From NCBI GenBank assembly GCA_023213315.1, contig JAKCPI010009549.1, positions 1 through 64,000 on the forward strand: a DNA stretch of 64,000 bases, given 5' to 3'. Shown here one piece after another: positions 33,991 to 43,949 of this stretch. Under the pieces are notes generated by a model. That model did not search any database. It was not told the DNA's origin and saw only the letters and a list, made by a program, of their open reading frames with translations. The DNA is from Euborellia annulipes. Its lineage: Eukaryota > Arthropoda > Insecta > Dermaptera > Anisolabididae. The number at the start of each line of letters is the position of its first letter. Positions within the stretch are counted from its first letter, which is position 1. The position numbers and the translations under genes were made by a program.

Positions 33991-34550
33991 ATCTGGTGTG
34001 ACTGGTCGCACAGCACACTATTTTTTTTTAATTTCGGTAATTTAAAAGCGCATTCTGTACTTGTTTGCCAGAATATAAATACACATCAAATTTTTAAGTA
34101 TTAATTTTTAAAATTTTACATTGAAAATAAATTTTTTTGCGAAAAAAAGGTATTTTTTTCGAATCTCGGGGGGGGGGGGGGTAATTACCCCCTTTACCCC
34201 CCCCTTGTATCCGCCCTTGCCTGGGTGTCATACTTTATCAGAGTATTATAATTATAAATTGGATAATATTATGAGAATATTAAAAGAGAGAAAAAAAGTG
34301 AAAATATATTAAGCTTATATATGTAATATTGCGATCATGTCAAAAATTCGATGTCGAGAATATTAAAGAAAATACTCGTTTTGAGGGTCCCTAATTCAAA
34401 AAAAAGTGGGTCCCTCAAAAAGCTCAGTAGGGGTGTTTGTTTGTTCAAATCTATTTCGACAAAAAAAATCTGGCAAACAAGTACAGAATGCAACTTTAAA
34501 TTACCGAAAGTAAGAGAAAGTTGTGTAGTGTGCAATCACTCACACCAGAT
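33991..34550. mobile_element. Tc1/mariner-like non-autonomous element, 560 bp, TA flanks
   Basis: TA flanks both ends. Terminal ATCTGGTGTGACTGG and CACTCACACCAGAT continue inward as a roughly 90-bp imperfect inverted repeat that includes GCACAGCACAC, TTCGGTAATTTAAA and TACTTGTTTGCCAGA. The interior holds a family A-like segment and a G-run. The hairpin at 1596-1687 uses the same ends. Confidence 0.82.
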
Positions 34551-34559
34551 TACCTCTCC

Positions 34560-35330
34560 CCCTTACTGAAAAACTCCTCTGGATCCGCCCTTGTTAAGAG
34601 GAGGGAGAGAGAACATACCCCAATTGATTGGATGAAAGAATTTTATAAAAAATATAATTTTTATTTTGAAATTTTATTTATAAGTAATTTGGTGTCTCAG
34701 AAGGGGTGGATTACACCCTCTCTCATCCCACTTTATTAAATACCTTAATAATTAGATGATCAAACGGGGAGTCGTGAATTTGGTGGGTGAACGAACGTCG
34801 TTTTTGCACAAATAACAAAGAAATAGCCGAAATTTAAGAATTTAATTTTTCAATTAAAAAAAAGTATTTAATTAGTAATTTTAATAGAAGAGTTAAAGTT
34901 TTTGTTAAGAAAGTCATGGGGTGGGGGAGGATGGAGAGAAAAAGAGAACGGACTTCATACGATTAAAGAAAAAATGTTAATAATAGTGAATTAATTAATA
35001 AGTTTTGTTTTTAAATTTTATCTATTAAAAAAAAATAATATTTTAGTTTATTAGAAGGGGGTGATTTACACCCTCTCACTCCCTGGGTGTTATACTTTAT
35101 CAGAGTGTTATAATTACAAATTGGATAATATTATGAGTATATTAAAAAGAGAGAAAAAAAGTGAAAATATAAAATGTTAGTTAATCCGTTATGCAAATGA
35201 GATAAAGAAATATTCAATACCTTAATGATAAGATGACCAAACGAGTGGATGATCGTCTTAATTGCACAAATAACACAACACAATATAAAAGAAACTAAAA
35301 CACACGCGAGAGACGAACGGAGTGACTCAT
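34560..35330. repeat. Two family C repeat copies
   Basis: GAAGGGGTGGATTACACCCT at about 34700 and GAAGGGGGTGATTTACACCC at about 35054 start copies that share TATGCAAATGAGATA, AGATGACCAAACG and TTGCACAAATAACA-type words with 3890-4175. Confidence 0.7.
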
Positions 35331-35552
35331 GACACGACTCGAATTTAACTAGACAGGCAGGCAGCAACGAAGAGAGCATAAACAGATTGCTCTCGAAGCG
35401 CCCAAGTAAAATCTCTATTATCAAATAAATTCTCTATTTATAAAAATACTTTTCATTTGCAAACAAACTAACGGGGATTTATTCAGTTGGGAATAAAATC
35501 TAAATATCTTTTATTAAATAACTATTAAAAGACTCACTTCTTTTACACACCC

Positions 35553-36100
35553 CATAAACTCACCCTCTATAAAATAAAATACTTCTTAGGGTAATTTTTT
35601 GTATTTATTTATTTATTAGGGATATATTCGAAGTGAAATAATTTTTAAAAGACTTATTTAATTAATCCACCCCTAAAACTCACCCTCTCTAAAATAAAAT
35701 ACTTCTAAGGGTAATTTTTTGTATTTATTTATTTATTAGGGATATATTCGAAGTGAAATAATTTTTAAAGACTTATTTAATTAATCCACCCCTAAAACTC
35801 ACCCTCTATAAAATAAAATACTTCTGAGCGTAATTTTTTGTATTTATTTATTTATTAGGGATATATTCGAAGTGAAATAATTTTTAAAAGACTTATTTAA
35901 TTAATCCACCCCTAAAACTCACCCTCTCTAAAATAAAATACTTCTAAGGGTAATTTTTTGTATTTATTTATTTATTAGGGATATATTCGAAGTGAAATAA
36001 TTTTTAAAAGACTTATTTAATTAATCCACCCCTAAAACTCACCCTCTATAAAATAAAATACTTCTGAGCGTAATTTTTTGTATTTATTTATTTATTAGGG
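35553..36100 (+). repeat. Tandem array, five units of 119-120 bp
   Basis: The word CACCCTCT recurs at 35561, 35681, 35800, 35920 and 36040. Units 2 and 4 share CTCTCTAAAATA with CTTCTAAGGGTAAT; units 3 and 5 share CTCTATAAAATA with CTTCTGAGCGTAAT. This gives a 240-bp higher-order period. A hAT-like element abuts the last unit. Confidence 0.93.
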
Positions 36101-36101
36101 A

Positions 36102-36405
36102 CAGGGGCATAAATAGAAATTTTTTTCGGGGGGGGGGGGCCTGTTCTCAAAAATTTTTCTGCGAAAAATTTTGCTTTTTCGCGGAACCAAAATTTTTTCA
36201 AATTTTTTTCATGTGCCTTTCGCGGGACATTTCACTCTTTTGCGGAACCTGGGATTTTCGTGCTGCGGGGCCGAGCAAACATTTCGGGAGGGGGGGGGGG
36301 GGCGAGACCCATTATTGTCTCTATATCTCTATAGGGCTATATGCATTTAGAAAATTTCGAGGGGGTGGCAGGCCCCCTCGTCCCCCTCCCTTATATACGC
36401 CCCTG
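36102..36405. mobile_element. hAT-like element without clear TSD
   Basis: CAGGGGCATAAATAGAAATT and TATATACGCCCCTG ends, almost the same as the 48113-48369 copy. Flanking 8-mers (ATTAGGGA, CTTTACTG) do not match, so one side has probably rearranged. Confidence 0.7.
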
Positions 36406-36687
36406 CTTTACTGGTATCGATACTTTCCTATCGATACGATACAAAGTAAAACTATCTATACTTTATTTTCAATACAACACCCTTAGTAACTATCAAGATA
36501 AACAGAGAATGTAATAGAAAAAAATTCATTTATATTAAATTACATATATTCAAATAATTTATGTACAAAATTTTTTTACAATTTTTTGTTATAAAATACA
36601 ATATTTATAAAGGAAGTTTTATATAAATATGTTTTAAATTAGAAAAATTCGCATTTTTTTCGGTATTGACGATTCAAATTTGATTTG

Positions 36688-36693
36688 TTTATT
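36688..36693 (-). terminator. Candidate polyadenylation signal of the Ly6 gene
   Basis: AATAAA on the minus strand, about 83 bases past the Ly6 stop codon. Confidence 0.5.
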
Positions 36694-36775
36694 CAATTGC
36701 AATTCAGTCAGCAAAAGAACAAAATTGACAGTTTGTATTGTGATATATACAATTCTACGGGCAGTATTTATAGCA

Positions 36776-39277
36776 TTATCTTGTTAGAATGCCAATAAAA
36801 ATGGAGAAGCCGATAGACACAATGGTTGTCAGAAAGTTTATTTCTATCGTGGATCCGCCATTGCACAAATCCCCTCGACAGAAACACATGTAAACTTTTT
36901 TATTTCTGATTGTGGTATAAGCACATCTTTCCTCCTCATCGCTGGGTCCTCTTTGAAGACATTGTCGATGCGTAGCTTGGTCATAATCTATATTAAAAAT
37001 AAATAAAAAAAATATAGAGCTATATTTAGATTAGAGCAGTGGTTCCCACCCTTTTTTGATGCCCGGCACACTTTTTCCGTAAAAAATAAACGCTGAGGTC
37101 CAGTGTATATATATAATTTTATATAAATATTTTTAGTTTGGAGGGAAAGCAGTGTAGGTTTTACGTGGAAGACATATTAAATAATTTTACTTATAATTTA
37201 GATCTATCCTTAGACGTCCGCGGCCCAGTTCCAATCAGCCCGCGGCCCACCGGTTTGAAACAGCTGGATTAGAGAATATATAACAATAGCGTAGCCAGAA
37301 TTGCCTTTGGAAGGGGTTTGTAGAATTTTTTTTGGTATGGTTATGGTTTGTTTTTCTTTTAGTGCTGGTTGCTTCAGTTCTAATTAACTAGCTATCGGAT
37401 AAGTTAATTGACTATTAACTTTCGATTCTTTTCACATCTAGTTAAGCTAATCATGTAACTAAATAGGAGCCCAATTCTTCTTATTTACAAATTTGATGAT
37501 TTGCTATCCGCTAGATAAGTTTGCTAGCTGACTAGAACTGAAGCAGCCGGCCTTTAGTGAACTTTTTGTTCAAAAGTCAACCTCTCTTTTCGACTAATGA
37601 TATATTTTTTTGCTCATGGTATATCAATTTTTAGGATTCCAAATATAAAATAAAAAATAGAAGAAATTAATGAACTCTTCTTCTTCTGTCCTCGCCCCAT
37701 TCCCGATATACGGGATCGGCGGACCTCACTCTTTTCCTTCCAACCCTATCATGCGTTTTTGCGACCGAAAGAAATAGGGCAAGCAGGCCCGGCGCACGGT
37801 CTGACGCCTGTTGAAAATAGGAAGGAAGAGACATATAAAGAACTGAAGGACTGTCTGTCCCAGCTCGGCATGGGCGTAACTAGGGGGCTGCCGGGGTGGC
37901 CTCCCCCCCCCCCTCAGAAAGCTCCTTGCCCCAAGAAAAATTGAGAAAATATGGGGCTTTCCAGGCCCACCGGAGGTTATCTGGTCCCATGGTGCCCCCC
38001 CCCAGCCAAATTCTCTAGTTACGCCCATGCAGCTCGGGCAGCTCGTGGTCGCCATCCACGTACCCACAAGATGTGGGCCCCTGAGCGATGATGAATAACC
38101 AATTTTAATAAATATGAAGTGATGATCAGGTGGATGTTATTAAAACTCATTGTCAGTTGGAAATATGTTCAGGCTTTTTAAAATTTATTAAAGATCTCTC
38201 CTCACACCAAGGGCGTCCGCAGGATTTTTTGCAGGGGGGAGGGGGGCAAGTCACTTCCAGATAAGTTAAAAAAACGTACTTTGATTAATAATGTTGTACA
38301 TCTCTCAGTATTTAAAGCTTTCTCACCGCGGCAAGGTGGATGTATAATGAGAAAGGTTTTTTTTGCATTTTTTTTTTGTTTTATACATTTTTTTGTATCA
38401 TTTTAATTTTTCAGGGGGGGAGGGGGCAAGTGCCTGGTTGCCCCCCCTGCGAACGCCCATGCCTCACACTAATCAACGTTTTGGATTCACAGCACTTTTA
38501 TCTTGTCCCAACGATCCCACTTCCCATCGGGCTATATGTCAACCAGAAACCATCCACGTATATAAATTTATATATATACCTGTGGTATACATGTTTTAAC
38601 TTATTTCAAAAGAACATAGAATCGTCCCACTCAAAAATTGCCCACGCTGCTATATGTTAGAAAGGGTACAACAAAACCTATATAATATAATCTAGTGTAA
38701 ATTTTCTTAAGATATGATAGTTTTATCATAAAAATGAATTTGTATTTTCAGAAAGGGTTAACGAGCTCCCTCACACAAAATTTTTTTTACAAAAGAAGAT
38801 AAAATATAAAACTTTTAAACTAGATCTCAAAGAAAAAAGTACATATACGGGTACCAAACTAGAAAAAAAAAATTCAACAAAATATAAATTGAATAAATCA
38901 AACAATTTTATCTGGACCATTCAAAAAAATAAAAATTCCCACTAAAATAAAAGAAAAATGAAGAATAGAATACCATTTTCTCTGAAACTGCCTCCTCCTT
39001 CAATGGTCTTCCCACACCATCCAGAGGCACAAGGAATTATTTCAATTCCTAAATTTTCTTCAGTACTATCAATTTGAGGTAAAGGATCTTTGCATGTTCC
39101 TTGATCCCCTCTCGATCTACACGAAAAACATCTTCTTAATTTCACTAAAAATATTAATACATATATTATTATTTGAGGTCTTTTTATATTTTTTATTTAA
39201 AAAATTAATACAAAAGGCTTACCAGCGTTTGTTGACCCAATTAAGACTAATATCATACACAAATGCAAAAAATTCAT
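36776..39277 (-). CDS. GPI-anchored Ly6/uPAR-fold protein, three exons, 145 aa
   Basis: Exons are 39277-39223, 39144-38974 and 36987-36776, with GT-AG borders and matching phases (1, 1). Residues 1-18 are a signal peptide (MNFLHLCMILVLIGSTNA). The mature chain has ten cysteines in Ly6 order, opening CFSC at 24-27 and closing CFCRGDLCN at 110-118. Residues 126-145 are hydrophobic with a short polar end, as expected for GPI-anchor replacement after the GG near 119. Such proteins sit on the outer cell surface. Arthropod members modulate ion channels or receptors (quiver/sleepless) or septate junctions (boudin, crooked), but I cannot say which this is. The 2-kb second intron holds a GC-rich repeat and two hAT-like insertions. 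The three-finger fold is shared with venom toxins, but the anchor and signal point to a cellular surface protein. Confidence 0.9.
37365..37552. mobile_element. TIR element in Ly6 intron 2, TSD TTTAGTG
   Basis: CTGGTTGCTTCAGTTCTA and TAGAACTGAAGCAGCCGG are inverted ends. TTTAGTG flanks both sides (37358-37364, 37553-37559). A longer relative lies at 51458-51883. Confidence 0.75.
37676..38078 (+). repeat. GC-rich dispersed repeat D, copy 3, split by an insertion
   Basis: Same block order as copy 2. The repeat is interrupted after CCCAGCTCGG by the hAT-like element 37869-38029 and resumes with CAGCTCGGGCAGCTCGTGG. Confidence 0.8.
37869..38029. mobile_element. Short hAT-like element, 8-bp TSD CAGCTCGG
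   Basis: Ends CATGGGCGTAACTAGG and CTAGTTACGCCCATG. Exact CAGCTCGG at 37861-37868 and 38030-38037. The uninterrupted copies of repeat D show the empty site. Confidence 0.93.
38208..38461. mobile_element. Short hAT-like element, 8-bp TSD CCTCACAC
   Basis: Ends CAAGGGCGTCCGCAGG and CCTGCGAACGCCCATG. Exact CCTCACAC at 38200-38207 and 38462-38469. AT-rich centre, G-run subterminal. Lies in Ly6 intron 2. Confidence 0.92.
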
Positions 39278-39782
39278 TTTGCTAAATATTTTTTAATATC
39301 ACAAGCTAAAATATAAATAACATATGAAAAATAATTCTCTTAAGTCAAGGTCTGTATTTTGCTTTGTCAAGACATTGGAGACCTTCTCATAAAGAAACAC
39401 ATTCCAGAAAAGAAAAGTCAACGTTCCTTCCTTTCACTTTAAGAGATTGAAAATAAATGTAACTAAACAAACAAAAAAGTCACTAAATGACAAGTCAAGT
39501 CTCCAAGTCTTTCTATTAAAAATGCATGTCCTTAGAGAAATTTTTTGTTAATTATATTTATTTATTAAATATACTAATAAAATTATCTATTATATGTTAT
39601 AAAATCATAAATGAAAGGATACAAATTATTTTTTTAATTATTATTTTTACTTTCCTATTTTAAATATTTATATCATTGATAGTATAATTATAGCTTCTTT
39701 TTTTTTTTGAAATTTATTTTGTAAAAAAACAAATTTTAGTTGTTATTATAATAAAGCGCGAATTTTGAAATGAATTTCTTTT
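39278..39782. other. Ly6 upstream region
   Basis: AT-rich. It would carry the promoter and leader of the minus-strand Ly6 gene, but no specific element can be assigned. Confidence 0.3.
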
Positions 39783-40034
39783 AACAATAATTTTTTTTTT
39801 TTTTAAACACTCACACTTTTTTCTCATTCACACAGTCTTTTCGGCAACTTAGACCATTTAAGATTTTGACTATAACCGTTATTTATAATATCTATTGGGT
39901 GTCCAGGCATTTCTATTTAAGCCATTTGGTATCCAAGTGACTTAAATAAAATCATCAGAATGCCTGGGGTCCGACCCCGCGACGTTCGGTATAGAAGGTA
40001 GGCACGCTACCAACTAGACCAAGCCCGTAGGCCA
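39783..40034 (-). mobile_element. tRNA-derived SINE, minus orientation
   Basis: Inverse of the 17241 copy: T-run, CACTCACAC tail, TTTTCGGCAACTTAGACC, palindrome pair, GGTCCGACCCCGCGAC B box, and CTAGACCAAGCCC A box at the right end. Confidence 0.88.
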
Positions 40035-40594
40035 ATAAAAATTTTTACGAACTCAAAATCAAAGGGAGAAATAAAGAATCAAATTATCGCTTAGATGAGG
40101 TCACTCTCTATCATGGCTTAAACTCGTATAAAAAGAATATTCAAAAAAAAGAATCGGGTATTAAAAAGTTGGGACATGTGAATTTAAAATTAATCACCTT
40201 TTGATAAATTAATTGAGAATATAAGATGACTTTCAATCACAGGAGTAACTAGCCTTTGAGGTCGGGGGGGAGGGGGAGGGAGAGGGGGGGGGGCAAAGGG
40301 GGCAAAGCTCAAATGGGGCGCCGTTTTTTGTTCGAGTTTTTTTTTTTGGTAGGCTATACGAATTTAACTCATTTAACCTTTTTTTTTCTAGTATTCGAAT
40401 CTCGTTTTTTTTTTTTTTTTTTTTTTTGTAATTTTGCTTCGGATTTGTGATATGAAATGAATTTTTGTGAAATTAAAAAAAAAAAAAAAAAATTCCTTAA
40501 AAATAGGTACTCAAATTTGTTCAAAAGATATTTAATTTAATTAATTGTTTAATTTTGTACAGTTTAAATATACTCGTAGATATATTTTGAAATA

Positions 40595-41135
40595 CAGTAG
40601 AGTCCCGTTAATCCGAACTAATTGGGACCGAGGGTCGTTCGGATTATCGGGAAGTTCGGATTAACCGGAATTATAAGGTTGAATTAGTTAATAATATAAT
40701 TATTATTATATTATTATATATATTATATTATTATTAATAATTAGATAATAAAGTCGTAAGATTTAAACTTTCGACCGTTGGTTCTCGTTGAAACATTTTG
40801 TAAATTAAAATTAAATATACAAATTAAACACTTTATTTGTTTCAAAGGTTAAACCTTTGAAACAAATAACCTAGTGTTTAATTTGTATATTTAATTTTAA
40901 TTTTAATAAAGTCGTATTTATAACGTTGTAAACCGTGAAACTTGTCGGTGATATGAAACTCTAAATAAATATTTCATAATATTTTTTTACGTTTAATTAA
41001 GAGAAAAACAAACTCATTAATTTGCGTGATGTGTGAACGCGGTTATTTAAAAAAAAAAAAAAAAATCGTACGCAAAAGAGTTCGGATTAACAGGAAGTTC
41101 GGATTAGCGAGGTTCGGATTACCGGGACTCTACTG
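40595..41135. mobile_element. Tigger/pogo-like non-autonomous element, TA flanks
   Basis: CAGTAGAGTCCCGTTAATCC and its inverse GGATTACCGGGACTCTACTG, with TA on both outer sides. Extra TTCGGATTA words repeat subterminally. The TIR and TA duplication match the pogo/Tigger branch. There is no transposase; a palindrome fragment (40802-40911) fills the centre. Confidence 0.88.
40802..40911. repeat. Palindrome with about 50-bp arms
   Basis: The arms run from AATTAAAATTAAATATAC inward to TTTCAAAGGTTAAACCTTTG at the centre. Single arms of the same sequence occur at 16999, 59496 and 61081, the last two close to hammerhead-like cores. Confidence 0.85.
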
Positions 41136-41382
41136 TATTTCATTTAAAATAATATAAAATTTTAAAAAAATCAGAGCCCTTGGGGGGGGGGGGAGGCAAA
41201 TACCCTCCTGCCCCCCCTCCCCCCAATGACGCCATTCTCACCTAACCCTTGCCACTCTCGGGGGATTGCTGAATACGGCATTAAACCCTTGTAAAAAAGT
41301 ATAAAAACTATTTCGAGGAAAGGTGAAGTTGAGGAATTATATTAAAGATGATAAACGAATCTCCATTTTTGGAAATTGGGCT

Positions 41383-41533
41383 ATTATAATTTATTAGCTG
41401 GCTAGGTAATTATGACAATTGTACATCCAAATATTTCGGAAACTTAGAGTCTTCCTGGACTTTCATCAATTTCAACTCTATAAGTTTGCGAAATATGTGG
41501 ATATAATTCTAGCCACCTAATAAATTATAATAA
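41383..41533 (-). repeat. Foldback with hammerhead-like core, about 65-bp arms
   Basis: CTATTATAATTTATTAGCTG and its inverse CACCTAATAAATTATAATAA, continuing through AATATTTCGGAAACTTAGAG / CTCTATAAGTTTGCGAAATA. The loop and left arm on the minus strand give TTGATGAAAGTCC and then CCGAAATATT. Confidence 0.75.
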
Positions 41534-41539
41534 GCGAGC

Positions 41540-43070
41540 TACATTATCAATCACCTTTAAATATCTATATTATACAAAATTAATAATAAAACATTTTATT
41601 AAGAATTTTTTAACATCTTCATCATTACATTATTTTATGAGCAGCTTTTTATATAAATCCAAAATTAATAATAAACACCAAAATTGTACTTAAAAATTAG
41701 TAGTAACAAAAAAATTATATTTATATAAATTTTCAAATTTTAATTTAAAATTAAAAAATGTTAATGAATTGAAAGTTTTTTTTTTTTTTTTTAATTAATA
41801 AATAAAAATTAAGAACTTTATTTTTAATCAACATTTCCAATTTATTTAGGAAATTGAGACTAAAACCAAGTTATTTCGTTCATTTGAGATCTTTTCTAGT
41901 CATTCTGAAATTCATTTGTCTTTTGATTAAATGAACAAATGATCAGATGACTTTAAAAAAAAGTAAAACAAAAAGGAGAAAAAGCCAAGCACCAAAAAGA
42001 AGAAAAAAGTGACCCAATAATAGCCTAATAAATTTATACAAATGTGTACATTAATAAACAAATATTTGTATAATAGGCCTAATATCCAAAACAACAATAT
42101 CTTCAAAAATCAGTAGAAACGGCCAGAGTTATCCTGAGTTAAAATCTTCAAATCTTTTCGTTCTTTTTTGAGCAAATTAAAATTATTTCATATATTGAAA
42201 AATTGTTTGAATTTTTTAATTTCTAAAATATAATAAAATTTTGTATATTTTTTTAATTACAGGTAATAATTTATGCATTTAGTATATAAAATTAAAAAAT
42301 TGTTATTAAATAAATTATCCTGATTAAATAAATAAATAATTAATGTTTATTTTATTTTCATAAGATCCAAGAATTATAATTTTAAAAATTAAATTAAATT
42401 AATTTAATTAATTCAATCTTTAATTTTATAATAAGCTTATTGTTGTCCACTTAGTTTTAAAAATAAATAAATAAATATATGAAATAATTATTTATGAAAA
42501 AACCGAATGTGATTTTTAAACAAAGTTAAAAGAATTCCTAAAAACTAAAATTCTATAGCCTATGTGTTACTATACATCATAAATATCATTAATTTGGTCA
42601 TCCATTTTACCATGGCAATCCAAATATAAATATATATAAAAATAAAAATAAGATTAAAATATCGATAAAATAAATAATATAAATAAAAAGCTCTTTCCAT
42701 TAAATAAAAATAAAAATTTGGAATTGATTCAAACAAGATTTTTGGATTAAATTATTTTTCAAGAATACACATGATATTAAAAGAATTTTTAGGTTATATA
42801 TAAATAACAATTGCAACAATGCAATATGAATAAAAATTTTTTTAATTTTATTAATTTATTATTAATTTATTTATTATAATATAAATTTTTGACTTACTTA
42901 CAGCTTAGTGAAGGGTAATAGATAATCACATCACATCAGATATTTTCGGGACGTTATTGGATGCACTCAACAAATTAACAATGACTATAGTTAAATCAGA
43001 AACGAAAACATTTCAACAATAGATGAAAGCAATAATAGCAACGTATTCATCAATAATTAAAAAAAAAAAT
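41540..43070. other. AT-rich gene-free DNA
   Basis: Extremely AT-rich with A/T homopolymers. No supported feature. Confidence 0.55.
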
Positions 43071-43074
43071 AAAA

Positions 43075-43245
43075 TCGTTGCAGTTAAGTGATGCCAAGCA
43101 CGGCGAAAGCTCGGGATTGGTGACCCCGAGCAATCAGCGTGTGGAACGTCCCATAATATAATGAAATTATTTAAATAAATTAATAGCCCTTAAATGGACT
43201 ATGTTGCCCAAAAGGGGTTAAAAAAATAAATAAATAAATAAAAAT
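43075..43245 (+). mobile_element. Possible 5S-rRNA-like SINE
   Basis: The head GTTAAGTGATGCCAAGCACG, then GGGATTGGTGACCCCGAGCA, recalls 5S internal promoter boxes (GTTAAGCA..., GGATGGGTGACCG). A roughly 100-bp unrelated body and a (TAAA)n tail follow. Similarity is partial, so a tRNA-like origin is not excluded. Confidence 0.4.
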
Positions 43246-43618
43246 TGCACACTATTGCAAATATAAAATTATTTGTTTGAATCAATAATTTTCAAATTTA
43301 TTTTACAAATCTTTGGCTTGCTTAATAAAAATCTTTTCTTTAAATAGTATCGATATTTTAATCATAAATAGTTAAAATTGTTCATTGAACGTACATGGAG
43401 ACGATATATCATGGATATATGGGGTAAAAAATTCACTGCAAATGTCCATTTCAATTATCCCTGGATTTTTTAACCGCACTCGAGGACTTACCAAGGTGCT
43501 GGTTGTAAAAAAACCCACACGGGATTTGAAATATGTTGGACTTTATTCAATTAAAAAATTGAATTAAGCAGTGAAATTAAATAAAATTTTCTTATTGGAA
43601 ATTACCTTCCATTATAAA

Positions 43619-43665
43619 CAACGGGAATTACCTCCCGTTGATTGATTTCAGGCACAGCCTGAAAT
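43619..43665 (-). other. Two adjacent short hairpins downstream of the ETS gene
   Basis: CAACGGGAATTACCTCCCGTTG (in two halves, CAACGGGA and TCCCGTTG) and ATTTCAGGC/GCCTGAAAT. A minus-strand AATAAA lies at 43669-43674, so the pair may fall near the transcript end. Function unknown. Confidence 0.4.
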
Positions 43666-43880
43666 ACTTTATTACATCTAAAACTAAAAAAAATCTACTT
43701 ATATTAGAGCCCAATAAGGCTTACTCTTGAACTCCCAAGAACTTCTTGGAAGAATATATATATCTCTTATTATAAAATTATTAAAAATGAAACAGTAGGC
43801 CAGCTAAACTGTTTGTTAAAATATTATAAATAAAATATGTAAATTAAATAAAAATCCCATCACCTTAAAAGAGTCATTAG

Positions 43881-43930
43881 ATTTAAAAACAGAAATCACA
43901 AGTTTCTAATCGTTATTTCTGTTTTTAAAT
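43881..43930 (-). other. Perfect 16-bp inverted repeat just past the ETS stop codon
   Basis: ATTTAAAAACAGAAAT (43881-43896) and ATTTCTGTTTTTAAAT (43915-43930), with an 18-base loop, starting 20 bases past the stop codon. It would form a hairpin in the 3' untranslated region. Confidence 0.6.
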
Positions 43931-43949
43931 TCTTTTTCCGTTCTTTTTT

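Larger units (their letters stand above)
40250..41235. repeat. G-run repeat carrying a nested Tigger-like element
   Basis: GGAGTAACTAGCCTTTGAGG with long G-runs starts the block. The right side ends in a C-run and GACGCC. The right half resembles 63690-63900, where the order is inverted (GGGCTCTGATTTTTAT, AAAATATTTCAAAATATAT). The inner 40595-41135 is a separate insertion. Confidence 0.55.

Noticed and set aside
35553..36100. CRISPR-like regular repeats
   Set aside because: The repeats are contiguous 120-bp units with no unique spacers, in eukaryotic DNA; it is a simple tandem array.
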